DNA from: Ornithomonoglobus_A sp045532455
Lineage (GTDB): Bacteria > Bacillota > Clostridia > UBA1381
Length of the DNA: 49,527 bases
Direction: 5' to 3'
Assembly (NCBI GenBank): GCA_045532455.1
Contig: JAZSFX010000025.1
Location: 1-49,527, forward strand
Shown here: piece by piece, positions 25,949-35,083 of the stretch
How the letters are laid out: each line of letters opens with the position of its first letter
Numbering within the stretch: the stretch's first letter is position 1
Made by a program: the position numbers and the translations under genes
Notes under the pieces: model-generated
Seen by the model: the letters and a program-made list of their open reading frames with translations, nothing else
Databases searched by the model: none
Told to the model about the DNA's origin: nothing

Positions 25949-26842
25949 TTATATAATCCATACTATATTCGACAACAAAACACCTACTATCAATATCGAA
26001 AGTAGCATACCATACAAGACCTGATTTGGTGTTTTTGTATTCCATATTGACCTTAGCGCTTCATATGTCAGCACAAATGAGGCGATTGTTCCGCATAGCA
26101 TAATTATCAAAAATACTGCAGTGGAGAACATTCCAAACACTATTGCAAGAATACCCGAAATTGACATTGCCAATGGACATAGCACCAATCTCGAAGCAAA
26201 CTCCCAAAAACGCATATTATATTTAAAAACTGCTCTGCTTATAAAATACATACCTGCACAACAAACAAGGAAAGACACTATTCCTAATATAGCGCCTATT
26301 ACAACAATAATTGCCGCGCCCGAAAGATCGTTTATTCCGCTTATAACCATATTAACATTAAGCGAGCCTGTTTTGATTGTTGCAGCTCCGCTTATGATTT
26401 TTACAAGAAGTGTATAAATACCAAGACTTGTGAAAATACCCGAAATTGCAGATATAAGCAAGATAAATGCAACACTCATTTCTCCAGGATTGTATACAGT
26501 AGTTACAGGAGATTTTATAAACGAAATCACGTCAAAAACCAGGTTTCTTCTTAGCGGTTTCTTTACAGTGCTGTTATTTGCACGCGCCGCTTTTTTTCTT
26601 TGCACATAGGTGCGCCACGCAGATTTTATGGGATTCTCCTTTTTTGTGTATCCCGTATGATAAGTATTGTTTTTTGTACTGTACGAATATGTGCTGCCAC
26701 CATTATTTGAATTATCTTTTGTGTTGTTGTTTATGTCTGATGCATTTGCCTTACGCTTTGCAACCGCTCCATGACACATGCATTGCTCGTCTTTTTCGAG
26801 TTCTTTACCGCAATATATACAACTACGCACTTTTATCTTCAT
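25949..26842 (-). CDS. Zinc-ribbon, Yip1-like membrane protein
   Basis: 297 residues. The N-terminus carries a short zinc-ribbon pattern (CxxC at 8-11, then CMC near 22-24). A basic, Asn/Thr/Ser-rich linker (about 25-95) leads to five or six membrane helices (about 120-297) of the Yip1-like type common in Firmicutes. Function is unknown; such proteins often combine a zinc ribbon with a membrane domain. RBS GAAAGGT lies directly before the ATG. It follows the deacetylase gene after a 63-base gap containing an 8-bp hairpin (26872-26898) and a TATAAT-like box, so it may have its own promoter. Confidence 0.75.
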   Translation of the reverse strand: MKIKVRSCIYCGKELEKDEQCMCHGAVAKRKANASDINNNTKDNSNNGGSTYSYSTKNNTYHTGYTKKENPIKSAWRTYVQRKKAARANNSTVKKPLRRNLVFDVISFIKSPVTTVYNPGEMSVAFILLISAISGIFTSLGIYTLLVKIISGAATIKTGSLNVNMVISGINDLSGAAIIVVIGAILGIVSFLVCCAGMYFISRAVFKYNMRFWEFASRLVLCPLAMSISGILAIVFGMFSTAVFLIIMLCGTIASFVLTYEALRSIWNTKTPNQVLYGMLLSILIVGVLLSNIVWII

Positions 26843-26871
26843 TACCTTTCTTCTGCCCTATTATAGTATTT

Positions 26872-26898
26872 TTACTGCGTTGCAGAAATGCGCAGTAA
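26872..26898. promoter_or_regulatory. 8-bp hairpin between the deacetylase and zinc-ribbon genes
   Basis: TTACTGCG (26872-26879) pairs with CGCAGTAA (26891-26898). The plus side ends in TTTTAATTT; the minus side has no T-run, so termination of the deacetylase is doubtful. Confidence 0.45.
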
Positions 26899-26905
26899 TT
26901 TTAAT

Positions 26906-27736
26906 TTATAATGTGAGTGTTTGTCCGCCCTTGATGCAATAGATTTCTTTATCTATTTCTGTCCACACATCAATAGCAGTCGGATTATGTATAATCTTTT
27001 TATCATAGCTTGTTTGCAGACTTTGGTACGCTTTTACATAATCGTATATTTCTATGTTTGTAGCATACCAGATATTATCACGACCGCCAACAAACTCAGC
27101 AAATTTTTCGATTACATCCCAGTTATCATTGGTGTCAAATTCGTAGCTGTGTCCCCACAGATAAAACATTTCTACATATCCCCATTCAGTAAGTGCTGAT
27201 GGCTCTACAAATCTTTTTACCAATTCATCAAGTCTTTCGCAATTATGATGGCATGTAGGATTAAGTAACAACCAATTCTGCGGTAACATAAACCTGTATG
27301 TAGAACTGACAGTTCTGGCATATGCAATCTGGCATTTTTTTAAAACGTCTATTACTGTATCGTTATATGTGCCAAACGGATATGCCATACCCCTTGCTAT
27401 TATTCCATACTCTTTTTCTATATTTTTCTTATCTTCTATAATTTCGTGTATAATTTCTGTTGAGTCTAAATTTTCCAGAAACGGATGTGTTAAAGAATGA
27501 ACTGCAACCTCGTGTCCCGAATTTGTGTATAACTCCTTTGCCTCGGATAGCTTTAATTTGCCTTTGAATTCCTCACGGACACTATCCTCGCTAAGATACG
27601 TTCCCGTATTGATATTAAATGTACCCTTTAGACCATACTTGTTCATGATTTCTATAAGTCGTATATCCTGAACAACACCATCATCATAGCTGAGTGTAAG
27701 TACCTTTGACTTTCCGTCCTTTAATTTCATTTTCAT
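26906..27736 (-). CDS. Polysaccharide deacetylase (NodB-homology, CE4) family protein
   Basis: 276-residue cytoplasmic-looking CE4 protein without a signal peptide. Seen: TLSYDDGVVQD (metal-binding Asp pair, residues about 14-22), the HSLTHPF motif supplying the HxxxH ligands near residue 80, and MAYPFGTYND in the middle. The later WGHSYEF motif is typical of small family members that act on sugars or cell-surface glycans. Family enzymes remove N-acetyl groups from GlcNAc or MurNAc polymers, but some act on other amides, so the substrate is open. RBS GGGGAG lies upstream. Its neighbours, a GT-C-like membrane protein and a SNF2 ATPase, give no clear pathway. Confidence 0.88.
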   Translation of the reverse strand: MKMKLKDGKSKVLTLSYDDGVVQDIRLIEIMNKYGLKGTFNINTGTYLSEDSVREEFKGKLKLSEAKELYTNSGHEVAVHSLTHPFLENLDSTEIIHEIIEDKKNIEKEYGIIARGMAYPFGTYNDTVIDVLKKCQIAYARTVSSTYRFMLPQNWLLLNPTCHHNCERLDELVKRFVEPSALTEWGYVEMFYLWGHSYEFDTNDNWDVIEKFAEFVGGRDNIWYATNIEIYDYVKAYQSLQTSYDKKIIHNPTAIDVWTEIDKEIYCIKGGQTLTL

Positions 27737-27921
27737 ATTTTTTCTCCCCTTTTTATATAATATTTTAATCTAATTTAACCGTAACCGTTTTATTTTCATG
27801 CCATTGTTTTGTGATCTTCACTATTTAGCTCGCGTTAGCGAATTTAACTGATTTTATCTTCGATAATATCATTATAACACACAACACTTTTCATTTCTAT
27901 AAACAATTTGTTAATTGTTAT

Positions 27922-29553
27922 TTATTTTTTTGTGAGCTCCTGCATAAACTCTCTTTTTTCGATTTCGTTTACGTCTCGAAAACGCCTGAAAAGCTTAAAG
28001 GTTACTCCGTCTATATAGGTTTCATATTCATAGAGTTCTTCGTATGCTCTTGCAATGTTTTTCCACTCAAGAAAACTTTGGGTAGCAGTTTCGAGAATTT
28101 TCTGGTTATCGGATATTGTCTGTACCGTTGTTGGTACTAACATATAGTTTGCATTACAAAGCGGAGAAATATCGGGGACAATGCTATCAAAGTACGGAAT
28201 TGTGAATGCAATATAATCACGTCTGTATTGATGTTCACCTATCGATAACTCAACGTTGTTCAATAAATCTGCATTCATAGTATCCGAGTACGAAAGTACA
28301 CCAAGATACTCTCCCTCACCCACAACATTATCGAGTGTACGCTTTAGGGTAAATATATCACCACTTTCTGCACGCTCATCATAGCGCATAGAAAATGACG
28401 GTAATATACTGTAGTATTTTATCTCCTCAACACTTTTTGGCTGAGTACGTGCAATAAACGGCGATAGTGTCTGTAGCAGTGCAAGCGCCATAAGCGCTAA
28501 AAGTATCTTTTCCTTTTCAATATACCTTACACATATTACAAACAATGCAATAATCGACGGCAAATACAATAGTATATGCAACTGACCATGTGTGCGCGTT
28601 GCAGTGAGCATAATATAACAAACCACAAGCTGAATCCACAGAAATATGGTTTTTTGCTCCTTTTTTGCAACTGTTATATATACCGATGAGGCTATTAGTG
28701 CCAATGTAAATATGAGTCCAAAATATCTTACGATGAATTTTGTGTTTATTATAAAATTAAAATCAAAGCTTGCATCACCGTAAAGCGACGTTATTCTGCC
28801 CGTTATATATTTTCCGAAAAATACAAGCAAAATCAGTGCAAATGCAAAAAGCGTAAGAATACTTTTACGAAATCTCTTTTTAAGTATTATGCTTTGTGCA
28901 ATCATTGCAGTAATAAATGATACCGAAAAGAAAATATACACATTACTTATTAAAACCGCAAGTGCGAGCAACAAGCCTATTGTTATACCGTTTAATACTT
29001 CCCTTTTTTTGTTTTCGTCAAAGTACGGATTTATGCAGATTATGCATATAAATAATCCGCCAATTTCCGAAAATCCGCGCAACATCATATAAAACAGAGC
29101 GGGTATTGTAAACATAGTTAAAAACATTGTTACAACAGGTGCTTTGCCTGTCTTTTTGGCAAGGAAGTATATTGCAATATATGCACTTAAAAGATATACA
29201 TTGGCAAGGCTTAAGATATAGACAAGCCTTGACGCTCCGAATATCTTTATAAACAGAGCGCACGGAAGTGCCGAGAGAAAATTAAAGTCGAGGTTAATTA
29301 TTGAGTTATATACTTCGCCCCACAGATTTGGTCTGTAAGCGCCCTCGGCAATTTTTATTGCAACATTCCACGACTCTGCAGTTGACCAATAATAAACATC
29401 AGTTGAGTTGCACACATATATTACGGTTACGAGATTTATAATAATCGCCATAATAAACAGTGCAATTATATTCCAGCCGTGCTTGCTTATACTAATAGTT
29501 TTCTTCTTTTTTTCATCACGTTTAAAGTTATCAAAAATATCCTGATTTTCCAT
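27922..29553 (-). CDS. GT-C-like polytopic membrane protein (putative glycosyltransferase)
   Basis: 543 residues: a short Lys-rich cytoplasmic start, a first membrane helix near residue 30, a periplasmic loop with Asp and Glu residues (STDVYYWSTAESW near 50-62), then about ten further helices up to about residue 375. A 165-residue extracytoplasmic C-terminal domain follows. This architecture is that of GT-C enzymes (ArnT/mannosyltransferase type) that take sugars from polyprenyl phosphate. I see no decisive motif, so the activity is inference. It starts 17 bases after the SNF2 gene stop on the same strand, so the two are probably one transcript. Confidence 0.75.
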   Translation of the reverse strand: MENQDIFDNFKRDEKKKKTISISKHGWNIIALFIMAIIINLVTVIYVCNSTDVYYWSTAESWNVAIKIAEGAYRPNLWGEVYNSIINLDFNFLSALPCALFIKIFGASRLVYILSLANVYLLSAYIAIYFLAKKTGKAPVVTMFLTMFTIPALFYMMLRGFSEIGGLFICIICINPYFDENKKREVLNGITIGLLLALAVLISNVYIFFSVSFITAMIAQSIILKKRFRKSILTLFAFALILLVFFGKYITGRITSLYGDASFDFNFIINTKFIVRYFGLIFTLALIASSVYITVAKKEQKTIFLWIQLVVCYIMLTATRTHGQLHILLYLPSIIALFVICVRYIEKEKILLALMALALLQTLSPFIARTQPKSVEEIKYYSILPSFSMRYDERAESGDIFTLKRTLDNVVGEGEYLGVLSYSDTMNADLLNNVELSIGEHQYRRDYIAFTIPYFDSIVPDISPLCNANYMLVPTTVQTISDNQKILETATQSFLEWKNIARAYEELYEYETYIDGVTFKLFRRFRDVNEIEKREFMQELTKK

Positions 29554-29570
29554 AAAACGTTTTTTACTCC

Positions 29571-32500
29571 TTACTCAAATAACGACATTATTTCTTCTCT
29601 TGAAAGTGATGATAAGGTGTCATTATTTATCTGTATTATATCATTTGCCAATGTGCGCTTAGACTTCTGCAGTTGTATGATTTTTTCTTCGATTGTTCCT
29701 TTAGAAACAAGCTTTATAACCTGAACTGCCTTTGTCTGTCCTATTCTGTATGCCCGATCAGACGCCTGGTCCATAGTTGCAGGATTCCACCACGGGTCGT
29801 AGTGAATTACTGTATCTGCACCCGTTAAATTAAGTCCCGTACCGCCAGCTTTTAAGGATATTAAAAATACTTCGCGCTCACCATTGTTAAAGCGCTCGGA
29901 CATTTCGAGTCTTTCGTATGACGGTGTTTTTCCGTCGAGATAGAAACAACGTATGCCCTTTTTTTCGAACTGCTCACGGATAATTGCAAGCATTGATGTG
30001 TACTGCGAAAATATGAGTATTCTGTGTCCGCTCTCGATACAGTTTTCGCTTACTTCCATCAACAACTCAAGCTTTCCGCTTCCGAGTGTATAGTTTTCAT
30101 CAAATATAGCAGGATGGCAACATATCTGCCTTAGTCTTGTTAATAGCGACAAAATCTGTATACTGTTTGCACTGCCGCCCTCAAACATAGATACCGTTTT
30201 ATCCCTTGCGAGCGAGAGGTATGCTAAATACATATCCTTTTGCTCCTTTTGCATATCGGCATACATAGTATATTCAAGCTTTTCGGGCAATTCCTCGAGA
30301 ACTTCACTTTTCATTCTTCGCATAATAAACGGTTTTACCCTGTCGCGAAGCTGAGAAAGTGCCAAGTAATCACCGTTGGTGTTTCCACTACCCATATACT
30401 TGTTCCTGAATTCGTTTATGTTACCCAGATACCCCGACATTACAAAATCAAAGATAGACCAAAGCTCCACAACAGAATTCTCGATTGGTGTACCCGTGAG
30501 CGCAAATCTGTGCACTGCATTTATGCGCTTTACACTGATAGCATTCTTTGTTCTTGGATTTTTTATATACTGAGCCTCGTCTATGAAACAATACGAGAAA
30601 CGTATTTTTGAGTATTCGTTTATATCACGTCTGAGCATAGGATACGACGTGATTATTATTTCGTATTCGTTAACCGTTTTTATAAGGTTGTGTCTTGCGT
30701 CTTTTGCACCGTCTACTATAAGCACCTTGAATGTGGGTATGAACTTCATAATTTCGTTATACCAGTTATATATAAGTGCACTTGGTGCAACAATCAACGT
30801 TGGCTCTTTTGGTTTTTCGCCTTTTACAAACGCAAGCACCTGCAATGTTTTACCCAAACCCATATCATCGGCTAAAATTCCGCCAAAGCCAAGGTAGCTT
30901 AGCTGCTTTAACCATTTTAGTCCCGTTTTCTGATACGACCTCAACACTCCCGAAAGTCCTCGCGGTATTGTTGGCTTAATTGATTTTATTTTGTCTATAT
31001 ATTCAATAAATGTCTCATTTTTTGCAATATAAGGCAAAGTATCAAAATACATTGCGTGGTATGTGGGCAGATATTTTTTTCGTTCTGTAATATCCGTTTC
31101 GGAAAAATCGAGTTGGTCGAGAAGACCAAAAATATTCGATTTTTCGGGATTATCGAGCGAGACAAATCTTCCGTCGTTTAGTCGGTAGAAGCCTTGCTTT
31201 AATTTTATTGATTTTAATATTCCTGCAAGCTCCTCGTCGGAGAGAGTTGTATTTAACTCCGTTTCGAGCAAATCCATTTTTGAGTTGTAGCTTACTACTG
31301 CATTTATTATATCTGCCTCATCGCTCAGTATACGTTCAAACGGCTCCGAGGTAAAGACTTTTGCTCTCTTTTCGATTTCACGTAAGGTAACATTCAAAAA
31401 AGCATATATCTTCTCACTGTCGCGGAGCATAAATGTACCGTTATCGTACGAAAAACCCTCAAAATATGCAAGCATTTCGGTCTCTGCACGTGTATCGCGT
31501 ACAACAATCTGTCCTGATGTATATTTTTCATCACTCATTGGCAGAGTTTGCGCCACACTACCGTATCTTACAATTACAACTGCACTGATTGCAGAGGCGC
31601 GCATATCAAAATAAACCTCAAATTTAGGCTTTGCATCTACTATAAGCTCGTCTATTCCCGTTGTTACAACACCGTGCTTGCCTCTTAGCTGCGGCAGGAC
31701 GTATGCTGCAAACGAAATTGTATTTTCACCCTCAAAGGTTATCTGTGTACGACTTTCGGTTGCAAGTGCTTTGTATATTGGCATAAAGTAACTGCGCCAT
31801 TCCTCAGTTGTATGATAGATAATTCCGTCGTATAGGAAATACTCACCGTTTTTGGTGATTGCATAGCCTCTGTCATTTACTAAAAGACTTATGCCGCCAT
31901 CAACTGCGTTTATATCCACAATTATATCGGGGTTTCCCTCCTCAATACGTACGTCAGGAATTGACATACCGTTATACACAAGCGAAAATTCCGTACTTGA
32001 AAGCAACGGAAAAATTCGCAGTGCAGTTGAAAGACCAAAGTTCGTCTGGTATGATGACTTGGAATAAAATTCGGATTTCGGATTTTTGTTTTCGTATGTT
32101 TCGGCAAGTATATCTAATATTTCCTTTTGCGGATATACAAACTCAGTTACAGATGGGATATACTCGGTGTATCTGTCAAATTTAAAGCTTTTTGAATTAA
32201 CATACTGCTCTAAAAAGTTCTCTACACCCTGCACCATTCCCTTGCCCGAGCCAATCTCCAATGACATAGAGAAATTTGTTACGTCAAGAGACGGTTGGGT
32301 AATATTTAAATGAAATTTTATATATATAATATTTTTGGGTTGCATAACCTTTGCAAACGAAGAACACAACTCCTTAGCAATTTTATCGTTCTCGTTGCTG
32401 AAGTTTACACCCTCCTCAATTTCGAGCTGACGTTGTTTTAGTGTTGCGGCAATATGCTTGCAGGCACAACCCATAGTTTCGAAGTATGGGCACGTGCAGA

Positions 32501-32690
32501 TACTCTCGCTGACTTCGTTTTTGTTGAATTTAATCATAACATTATATAAACACTCATCATCAACAACTGCACTCAAAAAATTATCTTCACGTTTGCGCAG
32601 ATGAACTCTGCCCTCGCGAAAATATTCCATACCTCTTTTATATATGGTTGGAGAACATATTTTTTTAATAAGTACGTCTGTTATTTCCAT
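29571..32690 (-). CDS. SWIM zinc finger-containing SNF2-family ATPase
   Basis: 1039-residue Swi2/Snf2 ATPase. The N-terminal SWIM zinc finger has CxCx7CxCxH at Cys65, Cys67, Cys75/77 and His79. A long beta-rich middle (about 100-560, SNF2-associated domain) precedes the helicase core: DDMGLGKT with Lys614, DEAQ at 704-707, LTGTPIENS, then a C-terminal helicase lobe with SLKAGGTGLNLTGADTVIHYDPWWNP and DRAYRIGQ. Such proteins move along DNA and remodel protein-DNA complexes, usually in repair or transcription recycling. The ATG at 32690 has GGGAG upstream; the upstream TTG at 32747 adds 19 unlikely residues. The promoter at 32774-32802 is strong. Confidence 0.93.
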   Translation of the reverse strand: MEITDVLIKKICSPTIYKRGMEYFREGRVHLRKREDNFLSAVVDDECLYNVMIKFNKNEVSESICTCPYFETMGCACKHIAATLKQRQLEIEEGVNFSNENDKIAKELCSSFAKVMQPKNIIYIKFHLNITQPSLDVTNFSMSLEIGSGKGMVQGVENFLEQYVNSKSFKFDRYTEYIPSVTEFVYPQKEILDILAETYENKNPKSEFYSKSSYQTNFGLSTALRIFPLLSSTEFSLVYNGMSIPDVRIEEGNPDIIVDINAVDGGISLLVNDRGYAITKNGEYFLYDGIIYHTTEEWRSYFMPIYKALATESRTQITFEGENTISFAAYVLPQLRGKHGVVTTGIDELIVDAKPKFEVYFDMRASAISAVVIVRYGSVAQTLPMSDEKYTSGQIVVRDTRAETEMLAYFEGFSYDNGTFMLRDSEKIYAFLNVTLREIEKRAKVFTSEPFERILSDEADIINAVVSYNSKMDLLETELNTTLSDEELAGILKSIKLKQGFYRLNDGRFVSLDNPEKSNIFGLLDQLDFSETDITERKKYLPTYHAMYFDTLPYIAKNETFIEYIDKIKSIKPTIPRGLSGVLRSYQKTGLKWLKQLSYLGFGGILADDMGLGKTLQVLAFVKGEKPKEPTLIVAPSALIYNWYNEIMKFIPTFKVLIVDGAKDARHNLIKTVNEYEIIITSYPMLRRDINEYSKIRFSYCFIDEAQYIKNPRTKNAISVKRINAVHRFALTGTPIENSVVELWSIFDFVMSGYLGNINEFRNKYMGSGNTNGDYLALSQLRDRVKPFIMRRMKSEVLEELPEKLEYTMYADMQKEQKDMYLAYLSLARDKTVSMFEGGSANSIQILSLLTRLRQICCHPAIFDENYTLGSGKLELLMEVSENCIESGHRILIFSQYTSMLAIIREQFEKKGIRCFYLDGKTPSYERLEMSERFNNGEREVFLISLKAGGTGLNLTGADTVIHYDPWWNPATMDQASDRAYRIGQTKAVQVIKLVSKGTIEEKIIQLQKSKRTLANDIIQINNDTLSSLSREEIMSLFE

Positions 32691-32773
32691 ATACGTCAAC
32701 TCCCATATTTTTGCCGATACTGTTCTCTTTATGCCCCAAAAATGCAATATTTTGCCATTATAGGTTAAATTTC

Positions 32774-32802
32774 ATTGTATCATACTTTGAAAAATTTGTC
32801 AA
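32774..32802 (-). promoter_or_regulatory. Sigma-A promoter of the SNF2 gene
   Basis: Minus strand TTGACA (32797-32802), 17-nt spacer, TACAAT (32774-32779). Confidence 0.75.
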
Positions 32803-32829
32803 TAAAATCGAAGCATTATTCAATATTAA

Positions 32830-32859
32830 AAAACCATTACAGTTTCCTGTAATGGTTTT
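32830..32859 (-). terminator. Terminator after uraA
   Basis: AAAACCATTACAG (32830-32842) pairs perfectly with CTGTAATGGTTTT (32847-32859). On the minus strand the stem runs into TTTAATATT. It ends the upp-uraA transcript. Confidence 0.88.
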
Positions 32860-32874
32860 GATATTTAAATGTGA

Positions 32875-34194
32875 TTATTTATCTTCCTCTGTTCTGAATT
32901 CGTAGTCGTTACCAGGAAGAATTGCATTTAAAACTATACCTAGGATTGCGGCAATAGCAAGACCTGTAAGTGTTATTGTTGTGCCTGCTATTGTGAATGT
33001 GAGACCATTTGAGAAGCCAAGTCCCGATACTAATATAACTGCTGCAATGATAAGATTTCTTGAGTTTGAAAAATCAACCTTGTTTTCTACTACGTTACGA
33101 ACTCCGATTGCAGAAATCATACCATAAAGAACAAACGACACACCGCCGATGATTGCAGTAGGTATTGTGTTTACAACGGATGCAAACTTAGGTATGAAGG
33201 CAAGTATTGACGCAAATACCGCGGCTATTCTTATAACCTTAGGGTCGTACACCTTGCTCAGTGCAAGAACACCTGTGTTTTCGCCATATGTTGTATTTGC
33301 AGGTCCGCCAAACAGTGCCGCTAAGCTTGTTGCAATACCGTCGCCTATTAGTGTGCGGTGAAGTCCTGGGTCGCTAACAAAGTTTTTACCAACTGTTGCA
33401 GATATTGCAGATATATCTCCGATATGCTCCATTATAGTAGCAATGGCAATAGGTGCCATAATAAGTATTGAGCTTATGTCGAATTTTGCTATTGCAAATG
33501 GCGGTACTCCCACCCAGCTCGCCTCTGTTATTGCTGCAAAGTTGAATATTGCACTTCCGTCTGCATTGGTCATTCCACAAAAATGTATAATGAGTGCCGC
33601 CGCATATGCAACAAGCAAGCCGATAAGTATAGGAATAATCTTTATCATTCCCTTACCGAATATATTACATACCACTATTGTGGCAAATGCAATAGCCGCT
33701 AAAATCCAGTTTGTTGAAGCATTAGTAACTGCTGACGGTGCAAGCGTTAGGCCTATTAAAATAATCATCGGACCTGTAACCACAGGCGGAAGAAAACGCA
33801 TAACCTTTTTAACACCAACAAGTTTTACAACTGCGGCAAGTACCAGATACAACAAGCCGGCAACCACAACACCTCCGCAGGCATATTGCAGCTTGAGCGC
33901 TTCGCTCATAGTGGCATACATTCCCGTATCAAGTGCCTTTACTGCGGCAAAGCCACCCAAAAATGCGAATGATGAGCCTAAGAATGCAGGAACTTTCATC
34001 TTTGTGAATACGTGGAACAATAGTGTTCCTAATCCTGCACAAAGCAGTGTTACCGATACGCTAAGACCTGTTACGATTGGAACTAACACTGTTGCACCAA
34101 ACATTGCAAACAGATGTTGAATTCCAAGTATGAGTGTTTTGCCTTTACCCAATGTTTTTACATCGTAAATACCGTTTGAATTGTTACTGTTCAT
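32875..34194 (-). CDS. uraA: Uracil permease (NCS2 family)
   Basis: 439-residue nucleobase:cation symporter with about 12-14 hydrophobic segments. Seen: GIQHLFAMFGATVLVPIVTG near the N-terminus, the QNGG-like region TTYGENTGVLALSKVYDP, and MAPIAIATIMEHIGD, with the Glu typical of the uracil/xanthine permease family. It imports uracil, feeding the phosphoribosyltransferase encoded just upstream. The ATG has a purine-rich AAAGGGA site. It forms an operon with upp; the 124-base gap holds a hairpin that might modulate permease expression. Confidence 0.93.
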   Translation of the reverse strand: MNSNNSNGIYDVKTLGKGKTLILGIQHLFAMFGATVLVPIVTGLSVSVTLLCAGLGTLLFHVFTKMKVPAFLGSSFAFLGGFAAVKALDTGMYATMSEALKLQYACGGVVVAGLLYLVLAAVVKLVGVKKVMRFLPPVVTGPMIILIGLTLAPSAVTNASTNWILAAIAFATIVVCNIFGKGMIKIIPILIGLLVAYAAALIIHFCGMTNADGSAIFNFAAITEASWVGVPPFAIAKFDISSILIMAPIAIATIMEHIGDISAISATVGKNFVSDPGLHRTLIGDGIATSLAALFGGPANTTYGENTGVLALSKVYDPKVIRIAAVFASILAFIPKFASVVNTIPTAIIGGVSFVLYGMISAIGVRNVVENKVDFSNSRNLIIAAVILVSGLGFSNGLTFTIAGTTITLTGLAIAAILGIVLNAILPGNDYEFRTEEDK

Positions 34195-34231
34195 TTTAAT
34201 TCCCTTTACCTTCCTGACTCAAATTTATAAT

Positions 34232-34264
34232 ATAACTTTCTGTTGTGAGTCGCAACAGAGTTAT
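34232..34264 (-). promoter_or_regulatory. Hairpin between upp and uraA
   Basis: ATAACT and CTGTTG (34232-34245, two-base bulge) pair with CAACAGAGTTAT (34253-34264). No T-run and no PyrR-binding consensus follow. It may be a processing or stability element between the two cistrons. Confidence 0.45.
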
Positions 34265-34318
34265 CTTTTGCAAAATCAGGGGTTGTCCTTTATACATAAA
34301 AAGATTTAGCAATAAACC

Positions 34319-34957
34319 TTATTTTGTACCAAAAATTCTATCGCCCGCATCACCGAGTCCAGGAACAATGTATCCGTTTTCGTTTAATTTTTCATCTACA
34401 ACGCCGCAGTATACCTTAATATCAGGGTGTGCCTCGCATAATGTTTTTATACCCTCAGGCGCGGCAATAATGCACATAAACTTTATCTCTTTTGCACCGC
34501 TTTCCTTAAGGAAGCCAATAGCGGCTACTGCACTTCCGCCTGTTGCTAGCATAGGGTCGAGGACTATAACTTCTCTTTCCTCTATGTGCTTAGGAACTTT
34601 GTAGTAATACTTTACCGGTTGTAGTGTTTCTTCGTTTCTGAATAAGCCTATATGTCCCACCTTTGCAGACGGTAAAAGCGACAGTACACCGTTAACCATT
34701 CCAAGACCTGCTCTTAAAACAGGAATAATGGCAAGTTTTTTTCCGTCTATCACCTTTGAGGTTGTTTTGCAGATAGGTGTTGTAACCTCCTCCTCGCAAA
34801 GAGGCAAATCTCTTGTGGCTTCGTAAGCTATCAGGATTGCAATTTCTTCTATAAGTTCACGAAACTGCTTTGAACCTGTTCTTTCGTCTCTCAGTAATGT
34901 GATTTTATGCTGAATAAGCGGATGCGACATTACTGTAAGATTTTCGTAATTTTTCAT
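34319..34957 (-). CDS. upp: Uracil phosphoribosyltransferase
   Basis: Cytoplasmic salvage enzyme: uracil plus PRPP gives UMP. 213 residues from the ATG at 34957, which has AAGGAGG eight bases upstream; the longer 230-residue frame from 35011 is not needed. Seen: SHPLIQHKITLLRD near the N-terminus, ILRAGLGMVNG, the PRPP loop VIVLDPMLATGGSA, and a C-terminal GLGDAGDRIFGTK that binds uracil. Its promoter is at 35000-35028 and it is followed by uraA, a common gene pair for uracil uptake and salvage. Confidence 0.97.
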   Translation of the reverse strand: MKNYENLTVMSHPLIQHKITLLRDERTGSKQFRELIEEIAILIAYEATRDLPLCEEEVTTPICKTTSKVIDGKKLAIIPVLRAGLGMVNGVLSLLPSAKVGHIGLFRNEETLQPVKYYYKVPKHIEEREVIVLDPMLATGGSAVAAIGFLKESGAKEIKFMCIIAAPEGIKTLCEAHPDIKVYCGVVDEKLNENGYIVPGLGDAGDRIFGTK

Positions 34958-34999
34958 ATTAAATTCCTCCTTGGCTTTAATATTTACTTTATTACATAA

Positions 35000-35028
35000 A
35001 TTGTACCACATTGTAAATCTTTTTTCAA
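35000..35028 (-). promoter_or_regulatory. Sigma-A promoter of upp-uraA
   Basis: Minus strand TTGAAA (35023-35028), 17-nt spacer, TACAAT (35000-35005). Confidence 0.7.
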
Positions 35029-35044
35029 TAGTAATATATAAAAC

Positions 35045-35074
35045 AAAGACGAAAACATACGTGTTTTCGTCTTT
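35045..35074 (-). terminator. Terminator of the aldolase gene
   Basis: AAAGACGAAAACA (35045-35057) pairs perfectly with TGTTTTCGTCTTT (35062-35074) around TACG. The minus strand then reads TTTGTTTTATAT. It separates fba from the upp promoter. Confidence 0.88.
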
Positions 35075-35083
35075 TAATATGTA

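Noticed and set aside
33443..34120. Plus-strand 225-codon frame inside uraA
   Set aside because: Antisense shadow of a membrane protein, no start signal.
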